Shown here piece after piece: positions 28,646 to 38,534 of a stretch of 64,000 nucleotides of DNA. Both the position numbers and the translations under genes were made by a program. The number at the start of each line of letters is the position of its first letter. Position 1 is the first letter of the stretch. The notes under the pieces are model-generated. The model was not told the origin of the DNA. It saw only the letters and a program-made list of their open reading frames with translations, and searched no databases. Source of the stretch: Gammaproteobacteria bacterium (lineage in GTDB: Bacteria; Pseudomonadota; Gammaproteobacteria; Burkholderiales; Burkholderiaceae_C); NCBI GenBank assembly GCA_025359085.1, contig JANYHL010000096.1, positions 1-64,000 on the forward strand, in the 5' to 3' direction.

Positions 28646-29046
28646 GAATATCTCCGTTGAATGTGAAGCGTGTCAAGGTACAAGGAATTTGAACTTGCTT
28701 CTGTGCGGTAGGTAACACCAGCCGACGCACAAGAGAACGCAAGGGCCCGATTCGACGTCGCCCGGCAGGCCCTTGACCGTGCGACCGTACCTATCCGCGG
28801 GCTTTACTTTCTTGCCAAATTCATTGTCAGGTCTGCACTGGCAACAGGCCGTATTCTGGCCGACCCAGCCTTTGTTGGCCACCGCACAGACTTTTGGCCG
28901 TGCTGTGGGTATCGTCGAAAGTGTTGTGCCACACAACTACCCGTTCCACCCAGTCCGTGTTGTAGGTTCGACCAATGTTGCGTCCCATCTGGAGACCTCA
29001 TGCAAAATCAGTAGTGTCCCAAGCAATGAAACAAAGGACCGTCACC
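28646..29046. other. 400-bp gap without a supported gene
   Basis: Divergent intergenic region between the FMN reductase and the hydrolase. It must carry both promoters. Short open frames exist on both strands but show no recognisable domain, no good ribosome-binding site and a Cys/Trp/Pro-rich composition typical of non-coding DNA. I see no repeat or RNA structure in it. Confidence 0.5.
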
Positions 29047-29868
29047 ATGCCTAGCATCATCACCGTCGATCAAACCGAGCTTTATGTCAAGGATTGGGGA
29101 AGCGGACAACCCGTCATTCTGATTCACGGATGGCCGCTGTCTTCTGACACTTGGGACGACCAGGCGATGGCGCTTGCTCAAGCTGGCTACCGCGCCATCG
29201 CCTATGACCGGCGCGGTTTTGGTCGTTCCTCACAACCGTGGAGCGGCTACGACTACGACACTTTGGCGGACGATCTCGCTGCAGTGATCGAGCAAACCGG
29301 GGCCAAAGATGCGGTCATTGTGGGTTTCTCGATGGGCGGTGGTGAAGTCGCCCGCTACATGTCGCGCCACAAGGGCAAGTCGGTGGTCAAGGCGGTGCTG
29401 GTCGCGGCCAGCTTGCCCTACCGGTTAAAGACCAGCGACAACCCCCTGGGCGCACAGCAAGCTGCGTTTGACAAGACGGCACAGGCGCTCAAGGACGACC
29501 GTCCCCAATTTCTGGCTGGCTTCTTCGAAAAATTCTTTGGCGTCACCCCGGACGCCAAACCGGTGAGTGACGAACTGCTTGCATGGGCCCGTAGCGTGTC
29601 GATGCAAGCCAGCTTGAAAGCCACGCTGGGCTGTGCCAAGTCATTCACGAGCACTGACTTTCGCCCCGAACTGGCGGCGTTCAAGGTACCCACCCTCATC
29701 ATTCATGGCATTGACGACCAGATCGTGCCCATCGACGCGTCAAGCCGCCTCACGGCCAAAGGGATTGCAAGCTCAACCTTACTTGAATACGCGGGCGCCC
29801 CCCATGGCTTGTTCGCCACCCACAAGGCGCGCTTGACCACGGATTTGCTTGAATTTTTGGGTCATTAA
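29047..29868 (+). CDS. Alpha/beta hydrolase (non-haem chloroperoxidase/arylesterase type)
   Basis: Serine hydrolase of 273 residues. It shows the oxyanion HGWPLSSDTWDDQ, YDRRGFGRSSQPW, the nucleophile elbow VGFSMGGGEVARY, acid in HGIDDQIVP and histidine in GAPHGLFATH, the pattern of cofactor-free haloperoxidases and related esterases. ATG 29047 has AAAGGACCGTCACC upstream; a longer reading from 28975 is possible but unsupported. Only 15 bp separate it from fumC, so co-transcription is likely. Confidence 0.92.
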   Translation: MPSIITVDQTELYVKDWGSGQPVILIHGWPLSSDTWDDQAMALAQAGYRAIAYDRRGFGRSSQPWSGYDYDTLADDLAAVIEQTGAKDAVIVGFSMGGGEVARYMSRHKGKSVVKAVLVAASLPYRLKTSDNPLGAQQAAFDKTAQALKDDRPQFLAGFFEKFFGVTPDAKPVSDELLAWARSVSMQASLKATLGCAKSFTSTDFRPELAAFKVPTLIIHGIDDQIVPIDASSRLTAKGIASSTLLEYAGAPHGLFATHKARLTTDLLEFLGH

Positions 29869-29883
29869 CCTGGTCTGGTCGGC

Positions 29884-31334
<1,451 letters not shown>

Positions 31335-31338
<4 letters not shown>

Positions 31339-32702
31339 ATTTCAAGCCCATGGAAGCCGTGCATGCGCTGACGAACCCGCTGGGTGCTCTTGCTCGCGCT
31401 ATTGTCCCCTTGGTCGGCTTGGCGCTGCTGTCTCTGGCCGGCTGCGGTGAAATGGCCAGTTTGCCGGTGTCGGCTGGCACGGGGCCCCACCCTGATCTGC
31501 CCTCGCCCCGCCAGTCCTTGATCCCGACCGTGAACATTGCCCCGGCGAAGGGCTGGCCGCTTGGTGCGACGCCGCAGGCGGCAGCGGGCACCCGCGTGGC
31601 GGTCTTTGCCAGTGGGCTGGATCATCCACGCTGGCTGTACGTGCTGCCCAACGGCGATGTGCTGGTGGCAGAAACCAATGCGCCACCCAAGCCAGGAGAT
31701 GCTTCGGGGCTCAAGGGCTGGGTGATGGGCCTGATGATGAAGTGGGCTGGCGCTGGCGGGCCCAGCGCCAACCGCATCACTTTGCTGCGCGACACCGATG
31801 GCGATGGGGTGGCAGACCTGCGCTCGGTTCTGCTGGAAGACATGAATTCACCTTTCGGCATGGCGTTGGTGGGCAACAATCTCTTTGTGGCCAACACGGA
31901 CGCCGTGCTGCGCTTTCCCTACGCCAGCGGCGACACGCGCATCACCACCAGGGGCGTCAAGGTGGTGGATCTGCCGGGCGGCCCGATCAACCACCATTGG
32001 ACCAAGAACCTGATTGCAAGCCCGGACGGCAGCAAACTGTTTGTTACTGTGGGTTCCAATAGCAACGTGGCCGAACGGGGCATGGCGGTGGAAGCCGAGC
32101 GGGCAGCCATCTGGCAAGTGGACACCCAAAGCGGCACACACCGACTTTTTGCCTCCGGCCTGCGCAACCCGGTTGGCCTGGCCTGGGAACCTCACACGGG
32201 TGCCTTGTGGACGGTGGTGAACGAGCGGGACGAACTCGGCAGCGATCTCGTGCCGGACTACATGACCGCGGTGCGTGATGGCGCCTTTTACGGTTGGCCC
32301 TATAGCTACTACGGCCAGCACCTGGATGTGCGGGTGAAACCGCAGCAGCCCGGCTTGGTCGCCACTGCCGTTGCTCCGGACTATGCCTTGGGGCCTCACA
32401 CCGCCCCGCTGGGCTTGGCATGGGCTGCTGGCACCTCCCTGCCCACCGCCTTTGCCAACGGCATGTTCATTGGCCAGCATGGCTCATGGAACCGAAGGCC
32501 GCACAGCGGCTACAAGGTCATATTTGTGCCTTTCGAGGCTGGCAAACCGGTCGGCAAGCCGATTGACGTGCTGACGGGATTTCTCAGCGAGCAAGGCACA
32601 GCCTATGGCCGACCCGTGGGTGTGGCGCTGGACAAGCAGGGCGCTTTGCTGGTGGCCGACGACGTCGGCAATGTGGTCTGGCGTGTGACCTCACGGCGCT
32701 AA
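31335..32702 (+). CDS. PQQ-dependent sugar dehydrogenase-like lipoprotein (sorbosone dehydrogenase family)
   Basis: Predicted periplasmic six-bladed beta-propeller aldose dehydrogenase, 455 residues. The N terminus ends with the lipobox LSLAGC (near residue 37), so it is probably lipid-anchored. Propeller signatures are [40 protein letters not shown] (conserved histidine region), [15 protein letters not shown] and GQHGSWNR. It would oxidise a sugar or alcohol with PQQ and pass electrons to the respiratory chain. Cofactor use is inferred. It is translationally coupled to fumC, an unusual partner. Confidence 0.87.
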
Positions 32703-32722
32703 GACTGTCGCAAGCCAGCAGA

Positions 32723-32839
32723 TCAGACATCCGGGTCCCGCGCCTGCGCTCGGCTGGCCTCGTTTTCACCCCACATGGCGTTCAAAATGGCCAGCAATAC
32801 CGCAAAACCTACACCCAAAACCCAGGCAAAATACCACAT
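32723..32839 (-). CDS. cydX: Cytochrome bd oxidase small subunit CydX
   Basis: A 38-residue single-helix protein that stabilises the haem groups of cytochrome bd. It reads MWYFAWVLGVGFAVLLAILN and continues AMWGENEASRAQ, matching the CydX/YbgT pattern (MWYFAWILG...ALWGE-like). The start is ATG 32839, 57 bp after the cydB stop, and the stop TGA is at 32723-32725. It was too short for routine ORF calling but lies in the expected place at the end of cydPAB. Confidence 0.93.
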   Translation of the reverse strand: MWYFAWVLGVGFAVLLAILNAMWGENEASRAQARDPDV

Positions 32840-32896
32840 GTGATGTTCTCTCTGACGGTCAATCCGCCTTGTAGTGACAGTTGGAATAGCAGGTGA

Positions 32897-34033
32897 TCAA
32901 TACGCGCCATGCTCGTTGTCCTTGACCAAGTCCGCCGTCACTTTGCCACGCATCACGCGGTAAGCCCACGAGGTATAAATCACGATCAACGGCATCAAGA
33001 TCAAGGTGGCCCCCAACATGATGCCCAGCGTCAAGTGGCTCGACACGCTGTCCCATACGGTCAGGCTGGCCGATGGCATGGTGCTTGACGGCATGATGAA
33101 GGGAAACATGGAACCTCCCGCCGTGCCGATGACACCCAACAAGGCCAGCGCTGAGCACATAAAGGCAGTCAATGTGCGGCGCAAACGCAACTGCACAACC
33201 GCCAGCAAGGCACCCAGCACCCCCAGAACTGGCAGTACCCACAACAACGGTTGGTAGGCATAATTGGCCATCCAGGCACCCGTTTCCCGCACCACGGTCT
33301 TACGCAGCGGGTCGGGCAACGCGCCGGTGTCAATGACGGACGTGATACGGTAGCCGTCCATGAATTGCAGCCAGACACCCGCCGCGACGAACGCCAGCAC
33401 CATGACAAACGCGGCGCCAAGCGCACCTTTGATGGCGCGTGTCTGAATCACCCCTTCGGTGCGATGCGCCAGATAGACGCCACCGTGCATTGTGATCATG
33501 GCGCTGCTCACCACCCCGGCCAGCAAGGCAAACGGATTGAGCAATTGCCAGAAGCTGCCGCTGTAGCTGGAAGCCAGGTAGCTGTCAAACTGGAACGGCA
33601 CGCCCTGCAGCAAGTTGCCAAATGCCACACCAAAAATGAAGGGTGGCACGGCGCCGCCAATAAACAGCCCCCAGTCCCACGCGCTGCGCCAGGGGGCATT
33701 GGGAATCTTGTTGCGGTAGTCAAACCCCACCGGGCGCAAGAACAGCGCCCACAGCACCACCAGCATGGCCCAATAGAAACCGCTGAACGCGGCGGCATAG
33801 ACCAGCGGCCAAGCCGCAAACAAAGCACCACCCGCGGTAATGAACCAGACCTGGTTGCCCTCCCAGTGGGGTGCCACGGTCGTGATGACCAGCTGCCGCT
33901 CCAGATCACTGCGGCCGACAAACGGCAGCAGGGTGCCCACCCCCATGTCGTGGCCGTCCATGATGGCAAAGCCGACCAGCAGCACGCCCATCAGCAGCCA
34001 CCAGATTATCTTGAGGGTTGCGTAATCCAGCAT
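32897..34033 (-). CDS. cydB: Cytochrome bd ubiquinol oxidase subunit II
   Basis: Structural partner of CydA in the high-affinity quinol oxidase, 378 residues and about eight membrane helices. The start ATG 34033 gives the family N terminus MLDYATLKIIWWLLMGVLLV; GAGGAACATGTG precedes it. Conserved segments are FAIMDGHDMGVGTLLPFVGR, HWEGNQVWFITAGGALFAAWP and the C-terminal SWAYRVMRGKVT. An in-frame extension to 34126 lies inside cydA and was rejected. Gap to the cydA stop: ten bases. Confidence 0.96.
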   Translation of the reverse strand: MLDYATLKIIWWLLMGVLLVGFAIMDGHDMGVGTLLPFVGRSDLERQLVITTVAPHWEGNQVWFITAGGALFAAWPLVYAAAFSGFYWAMLVVLWALFLRPVGFDYRNKIPNAPWRSAWDWGLFIGGAVPPFIFGVAFGNLLQGVPFQFDSYLASSYSGSFWQLLNPFALLAGVVSSAMITMHGGVYLAHRTEGVIQTRAIKGALGAAFVMVLAFVAAGVWLQFMDGYRITSVIDTGALPDPLRKTVVRETGAWMANYAYQPLLWVLPVLGVLGALLAVVQLRLRRTLTAFMCSALALLGVIGTAGGSMFPFIMPSSTMPSASLTVWDSVSSHLTLGIMLGATLILMPLIVIYTSWAYRVMRGKVTADLVKDNEHGAY

Positions 34034-34043
34034 CACATGTTCC

Positions 34044-35618
34044 TCAGGCAGGTGTCGCTGCAAGGCGAATGGGGGCTTCGTTTTGATAGCGGCCCGTTCC
34101 CAGGCTGCCAGGGCCGAGGCGGGCAAACTTGACCATCAGAAACATCTCGACCACCAGCAGCGCGGTGTAAAAACCGATGAAACCAGCCAGCGAGCCATAC
34201 AAACTGTTCACGCTCTGCGCTGACACCGACAGGTGCGTGGGCAGCACACCGTAAATCGTCCACGGCTGGCGACCATATTCGGCCACAAACCAGCCCAGTT
34301 CACAGGCAAGCCAGGGTGCGGGCAGCATCCACAAGGCCCAACGGAGCAGCCAGGTTTTTTGCATGTTGGCCGACTTGATGGTGCTCCAGAAGGCCACACC
34401 AAACAGCGCCAGCATGGCAAAGCCCAAGCCAACCATAATGCGAAAGCCCCAAAACATCGGCATGACGCGCGGCACCGTGTCGTTGACGGCGCGCTCGATG
34501 ATCTCAGGCGTAGCCTGCTTCACATCACTTACATATTTTTTCAGCAACAAGCCAAAACCGAGGTCCGCCTGGTAGCGCTCGAAAGCGAGTTTGGCCGCAG
34601 AATCGTCACGGTTGGCACGCAGGGCTTCCAGCGCGTTGACGGCCTGGACACCGCGCAGGATGCGCGCCCGGTTTTTGTCTTTGATCTGGTGAATGCCTGG
34701 AACTTCCTTGGTGAGAGAGCGGGTGCCGATCAGGCCCATCACCCAGGGGATTTCAATTTCCCAGTCGTTTTTTTGCGCCGCTTCGTTGATGCTGGCCATG
34801 ATCGTGAGCCCTGCGGGTGCGGGCTTGGTTTCCCACATCGCCTCCATGGCGGCCAACTTGGTCTGCTGGGATTCCCCGACCGTGTAGCCGGATTCATCGC
34901 CCAGTACGATTACGCTCAATGCCGAAGCCAGGCCAAAGGCGGCGGCGACGCGAAAGCTGCGCTTGGCAAACTCGACGTCGCGCTTCTTCAACAAATACCA
35001 ACTTGAAATTGACAGCACAAACATGGAACCCGTCACATAGCCGGCCGATACGGTATGGACAAACTTGGCCTGCGCGTCGGGGTTGAATACGATGGCCCAG
35101 AAATCAACCATTTCCATGCGCATGGTCTGGTAGTTGAATTCGGCACCCACCGGGTTTTGCATCCAGCCGTTGGCTATCAAAATCCACAGCGCGCTCAAGT
35201 TGGAGGCAATTGCCAACAGCAGCGTCACCAGCAAGTGCTGTTGTCTGGACAATCGATTCCAACCGTAGAAGAACAGCCCGAGCATGGTGGATTCAAGGAA
35301 GAAGGCCATCATGCCTTCAATCGCCAGCGGAACGCCAAAAATATCACCCACATAGTGCGAGTAGTAGGCCCAGTTGGTACCAAACTGAAATTCCAGCGTG
35401 AGACCGGTGGTGACACCCAGTGCAAAGTTGATGCCAAACAACTTGCCCCAAAAGCGGGTCATGTCCTTCCAGACCACGTTGCCGGTCATCACATAGACAC
35501 TTTCCATGATGAACAACAACCAGACCATGCCGACGGTCAATGGCACAAACAAAAAGTGATAGAGCGCCGTGATGGCGAACTGCAACCGAGACAAGTCCAC
35601 CAGTTGTTCAGAGATCAA
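34044..35618 (-). CDS. cydA: Cytochrome bd ubiquinol oxidase subunit I
   Basis: Catalytic subunit that binds haems b558, b595 and d and oxidises quinol with reduction of oxygen to water. The 524-residue protein begins MISEQLVDLSRLQFAITALY with haem-ligand histidine in YHFLFVPLTVG, GWMQNPVG, the Q-loop region and the highly conserved GRQPWTIYGVLPT. The long Q-loop suits the E. coli-type (L) subfamily. The start overlaps cydP by four bases (ATGA). Operon order cydP-cydA-cydB-cydX indicates a microaerobic or stress-tolerant respiratory branch. Confidence 0.97.
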   Translation of the reverse strand: MISEQLVDLSRLQFAITALYHFLFVPLTVGMVWLLFIMESVYVMTGNVVWKDMTRFWGKLFGINFALGVTTGLTLEFQFGTNWAYYSHYVGDIFGVPLAIEGMMAFFLESTMLGLFFYGWNRLSRQQHLLVTLLLAIASNLSALWILIANGWMQNPVGAEFNYQTMRMEMVDFWAIVFNPDAQAKFVHTVSAGYVTGSMFVLSISSWYLLKKRDVEFAKRSFRVAAAFGLASALSVIVLGDESGYTVGESQQTKLAAMEAMWETKPAPAGLTIMASINEAAQKNDWEIEIPWVMGLIGTRSLTKEVPGIHQIKDKNRARILRGVQAVNALEALRANRDDSAAKLAFERYQADLGFGLLLKKYVSDVKQATPEIIERAVNDTVPRVMPMFWGFRIMVGLGFAMLALFGVAFWSTIKSANMQKTWLLRWALWMLPAPWLACELGWFVAEYGRQPWTIYGVLPTHLSVSAQSVNSLYGSLAGFIGFYTALLVVEMFLMVKFARLGPGSLGTGRYQNEAPIRLAATPA

Positions 35619-35785
35619 GGGTTTTTCCCTTCGGCAGGTTTTGCAACCGGTAGCAGGAACTGGGCTGCAACGCTGTCCCCGTCGACGTGAACCCGCTGTT
35701 CACGCACGAAACCCCACCACAGTGCCGTCAGCACGGCGAGCTTAAGCAGTAGCACTACGGCCAGCTTTCTTGCCAGAGAGCTCAT
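35615..35785 (-). CDS. cydP: Cytochrome oxidase small subunit CydP
   Basis: Small (56-residue) single-pass membrane protein from ATG 35785: MSSLARKLAVVLLLKLAVLT, then ALWWGFVREQRVHVD. Its position directly before cydA with a four-base overlap, its size and the WWGFVR motif fit the CydP family described beside bd oxidases of beta-proteobacteria. A reading from 35842 would add 19 residues; GAGCTCATCAATGG-type context around 35785 and the family N terminus favour the short form. Confidence 0.8.
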   Translation of the reverse strand: MSSLARKLAVVLLLKLAVLTALWWGFVREQRVHVDGDSVAAQFLLPVAKPAEGKNP

Positions 35786-35989
35786 CAATGGTTCATCACA
35801 GTCAAGTGTTTCTATCCAGAGAATAAAACCAAAAGATAGCATGATCTGCCCATTGTTGCGCCTGGTCTGTGCGAAAACGCACAGAGAAAATTTTGCATAT
35901 TTCGTAGCATGGACCTTGAGTTAACGCTGAACTCGCTGGCCGGTCGGTTGGGGCGGCAGAAAAAAATCAATTAACCAAGGAAAATAACC

Positions 35990-36295
35990 ATGCCAGAGTT
36001 CGCATCCCCCTTTTCAGGCTTGGCTAAGGACAAAAAACTTGATCATGAAGAGCTCGTCAGAGCCATCCGTTTTATGGTGGCCGCAGAGTACGAAGCCGTT
36101 CAACTGTACATGCAGCTGGCCGAGTCAATCGACCACCCGCTCGCCATCAAAGTGCTCACGGAAATCGCAGATGAGGAACGCGTGCACGCGGGGGAGTTTC
36201 TCAGACTGCTGCGTGAGCTTGCGCCAGATGAAGCAATACTCTATGCCAAGGGGGCCAAAGAGGTCGAAGAAGAAATCAAGAAAATGAAGCCGTGA
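35990..36295 (+). CDS. Short ferritin-like protein (demi-ferritin / rubrerythrin-type, encapsulin-cargo-like)
   Basis: Two-helix iron protein of 101 residues that would dimerise to build a four-helix di-iron site. Ligand motifs are RFMVAAEYEAVQLYMQLAES and EIADEERVHAGEFLRLL (ExxH). It opens MPEFASPFSGLAKDKKLDHE, a pattern I associate with stand-alone or encapsulin-linked demi-ferritins. The C terminus KEVEEEIKKMKP is a charged helix without an obvious encapsulin-loading peptide, and no encapsulin gene is in the window. The start has AAGGAAAATAACC upstream. Its stop overlaps a catalase-like frame (TGATG). Confidence 0.85.
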   Translation: MPEFASPFSGLAKDKKLDHEELVRAIRFMVAAEYEAVQLYMQLAESIDHPLAIKVLTEIADEERVHAGEFLRLLRELAPDEAILYAKGAKEVEEEIKKMKP

Positions 36296-36510
36296 TGGCA
36301 AAGTCTTCCCAACACCCAGAGCCAGGCAAGCACAATGGCTCCCATTCAGCCACGGGCGGTGAGTTGCAGCAGGAAGCGGGTGCTGCGCACCCGGCGCTGA
36401 CCCGCAACCAGGGTTTGGCCCTCTCTGATAATCAAAATTCACTCCGGGCAAATGCACGCGGCCCCATACTGCAGGGAGATTTCATCGTGGGTAAAAAAAT
36501 TGTTTATTAG
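36295..36510 (+). pseudogene. Truncated catalase (KatE-type), N-terminal stub only
   Basis: A 71-codon frame whose second half, LTRNQGLALSDNQNSLRANA plus RGPILQGDFIVGKKIVY, matches the N terminus of large-subunit catalases (NQG...DNQNSL...RGP.L..DF). The alignment stops where the catalase would continue into the haem-distal histidine region, and TAG follows. No frame downstream restores catalase sequence, so at least 600 codons are missing. The start ATG overlaps the ferritin-like stop (TGATG), so the original pair was translationally coupled. Just after the stop, GGGACAAGTCGCTACGCGAA resembles the repeat at 45583-45691 and may mark the break. Confidence 0.75.
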
Positions 36511-36566
36511 GGACAAGTCGCTACGCGAAACTCGCATGGGCTTTCACAGTGCGGCAATGAGCGCGG

Positions 36567-36713
36567 ATGGCGGCGACCGGGCAATTGGCGGGAACACCGC
36601 CGGGGTTGTTTGAGGCCATGGTCAACATCAGTATCAATGACATTGACGCATTGTTGGCTGCCGCCAAGCCCCGTCAGTGGCAGCGCGAAAAGCCGGTTCG
36701 AACCTTGGCCTAG
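36567..36713 (+). other. 48-codon open frame, possible gene remnant
   Basis: ATG 36567 to TAG 36711-36713 encodes a peptide with normal composition (GQLAGTPPGLFEAMVNISIN, then DIDALLAAAKPRQWQREKP). It lies between the catalase stub and the lipid kinase, in a different frame from an upstream extension of the kinase, and looks more protein-like than that extension. I do not recognise it. It may be the end of a gene whose front was deleted together with the catalase body. Confidence 0.35.
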
Positions 36714-36720
36714 CGAGCAA

Positions 36721-37719
36721 GTGTTGCGCCCCCCAGAATCTCAACCGCCGCGCGTCCCGGAAATAGATCGTGCGGCACCGCTGTTGTTCATCATCAATGC
36801 GGCTTCGGGTCATCACGATTCAGATGCCACACGCCAGTTGATCGAAACAGCCTTGCGCACCAACGGCAGAACCGGTGAGTTGCTGTTTGCCCGCCCGCAG
36901 GACTTGGCACGCGTTGCCCAGCAGGCTGCCGCGACGGCGTGTGCCCGACACAGCGCCGTGGTTGCCGTGGGGGGTGATGGCACCATCAACTCGGTGGCGC
37001 AGGCCGCGCACGCCCTGGGTTGCCCCATGGGCGTGCTGCCGCAGGGCACTTTCAACTACTTTGCCCGTACGCACGGCATTCCCAACGAAGCCGCGCTGGC
37101 GGCGCAGACCCTGCTAAGTTGTGAACCCGTGCCGGTGCAGGTGGGTTTGATCAACGAGCGCGTGTTTCTGGTCAACGCCAGCCTCGGCTTGTATCCCGAG
37201 TTGCTGCAGGATCGTGAGGCCTACAAGACGCGCTTTGGCCGCAGTCGGGTGGTGGCGTTCGCCGCCGCGTTGGTGACCTTGCTGGGCCGACACCGCCAGT
37301 TGCGGCTTCGCATCGAACGCGGCACCCAGGTCCGCAATGTGACGACACCGACGCTCTTTGTTGGCAATAACCAGCTGCAACTCGAACAGGTCGGCCTGGC
37401 GCAGGCCAGCGCGCTCGATCACGGTTTCCTGGCTGCCGTGATGCTGCGGCCCATCGGCTCGCTGGCGATGCTCTGGCTGCTGTTGCGCGGGTCCTTTGGT
37501 ATCCTGGGCGAGGCCGACACGGTGGAAAGCTTCCAGTTCCATCGCATGCGCGTCAAGCCCCGGCTGGCCTGGGTCGCAGGCAGTGTCAAGGTGGCTTTCG
37601 ACGGCGAGGTGAGCTGGATGCACGCGCCGATTGAGTTCCGGGTGTCACCCAAGCCGCTTTACCTGATCAAGCCGATGAGCGCAGACCGGGCAACCGGCCG
37701 CGCCGGGGACCCTGTATGA
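36721..37719 (+). CDS. YegS/DagK-type lipid kinase
   Basis: Diacylglycerol-kinase-catalytic-domain protein, about 332 residues, that phosphorylates a membrane lipid. Diagnostic motifs: VVAVGGDGTINSVAQ (nucleotide site) and GVLPQGTFNYFARTHGIP, then VKVAFDGEVSW near the C terminus. The start is uncertain: the frame is open to TTG 36610, but those residues (Trp/Cys/Pro/Ser-rich) look non-coding, and GTG 36721 or TTG 36724 fits the domain start. The stop overlaps the phosphoesterase gene by four bases. With PAP2 downstream it forms a lipid-phosphate cassette. Confidence 0.85.
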   Translation: MLRPPESQPPRVPEIDRAAPLLFIINAASGHHDSDATRQLIETALRTNGRTGELLFARPQDLARVAQQAAATACARHSAVVAVGGDGTINSVAQAAHALGCPMGVLPQGTFNYFARTHGIPNEAALAAQTLLSCEPVPVQVGLINERVFLVNASLGLYPELLQDREAYKTRFGRSRVVAFAAALVTLLGRHRQLRLRIERGTQVRNVTTPTLFVGNNQLQLEQVGLAQASALDHGFLAAVMLRPIGSLAMLWLLLRGSFGILGEADTVESFQFHRMRVKPRLAWVAGSVKVAFDGEVSWMHAPIEFRVSPKPLYLIKPMSADRATGRAGDPV

Positions 37720-38534
37720 GTGTCCTGCTGCAGATATCCGACCCCCATTTCGGCACCGAGCAGGCGGTAGTTGTTGACGCTTTGGTGGCACTGTCACAAC
37801 AGCAGCAGCCCGATCTGCTGGTGCTCTCGGGCGACATCACCCAACGCGCCCGGCGTGCCCAGTTCGCTGCAGCGCGAGCCTTCACTGATCGGCTCGGTGT
37901 GCCGCTGCTGAGCATTGCAGGCAATCACGATATTCCCTTGTTTGACCTGGGCCAGCGCCTTTTCCATTCATACGCCCATTACAGCGAGGCGTTTGGCAGC
38001 GAGTTGGAACGTGTGCATTGCTCGCGCGATTTGCTGGTGCTGTGCGTCAACACCACGCGCTGGTACCTGCACACGAACGGAGAGGTGTCGTTGGCGCAGA
38101 TCGAGCGGGTGGCCAGGCGCCTGGACAGTGCAGAGCCGCGGCAATTGCGGGTGGTGGTGGTGCATCAACCCGTTGCCGTGCTGCGCGCCGGGGAAGAACA
38201 CAATCTGCTGCGCGGCCACGCCGCCGCCCTGCTGAGTTGGGCCGCCGCTGGCTGCGACCTGGTCATGGGCGGCCACATTCACCTGCCTTACGTGGTGCCG
38301 TTGGCGGGACTGGCGCGGCCCATGTGGGCAGTGCAAGCCGGCACCGCCGTATCCAAACGGGTGCGCGACGGCGCGCCGAACTCGGTTAATTTGTTGCGTT
38401 GGCGTGGTGCTACCGCGCCCGGCTGCTGCCTGATCGAGCAATGGGACTACAGCGCCCCGGTCCAAGCCTTTGTCCGCAGCCGTGTCACCGAAGTCAGTCC
38501 GGCGCGCGCCGGGGGAACTGCCCGTGAACGCTGA
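37716..38534 (+). CDS. Calcineurin-like metallophosphoesterase (class III cNMP phosphodiesterase type)
   Basis: Binuclear-metal phosphoesterase, 272 residues. All metal ligands of the family are visible: ISDPHFG (DxH), LSGDITQ (GD), IAGNHDIP (GNHD), VVVHQPV (H) and MGGHIHLPY (GHxH). The order and spacing fit class III cyclic-nucleotide phosphodiesterases and UDP-diacylglucosamine-type enzymes. Placed between a lipid kinase and a PAP2 phosphatase, with overlaps on both sides, it more likely acts on a lipid headgroup or phosphodiester than on cAMP; that is inference. Confidence 0.9.
   Translation: MSVLLQISDPHFGTEQAVVVDALVALSQQQQPDLLVLSGDITQRARRAQFAAARAFTDRLGVPLLSIAGNHDIPLFDLGQRLFHSYAHYSEAFGSELERVHCSRDLLVLCVNTTRWYLHTNGEVSLAQIERVARRLDSAEPRQLRVVVVHQPVAVLRAGEEHNLLRGHAAALLSWAAAGCDLVMGGHIHLPYVVPLAGLARPMWAVQAGTAVSKRVRDGAPNSVNLLRWRGATAPGCCLIEQWDYSAPVQAFVRSRVTEVSPARAGGTARER

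Noticed and set aside
28773-29054. 93-codon plus-strand frame in the gap before the hydrolase
   Set aside because: No domain, no ribosome-binding site, and composition like non-coding DNA.
35880-35960. FNR-type operator before cydP
   Set aside because: TTGAGTTAACGCTGAA does not fit TTGAT-N4-ATCAA well enough to support a call.
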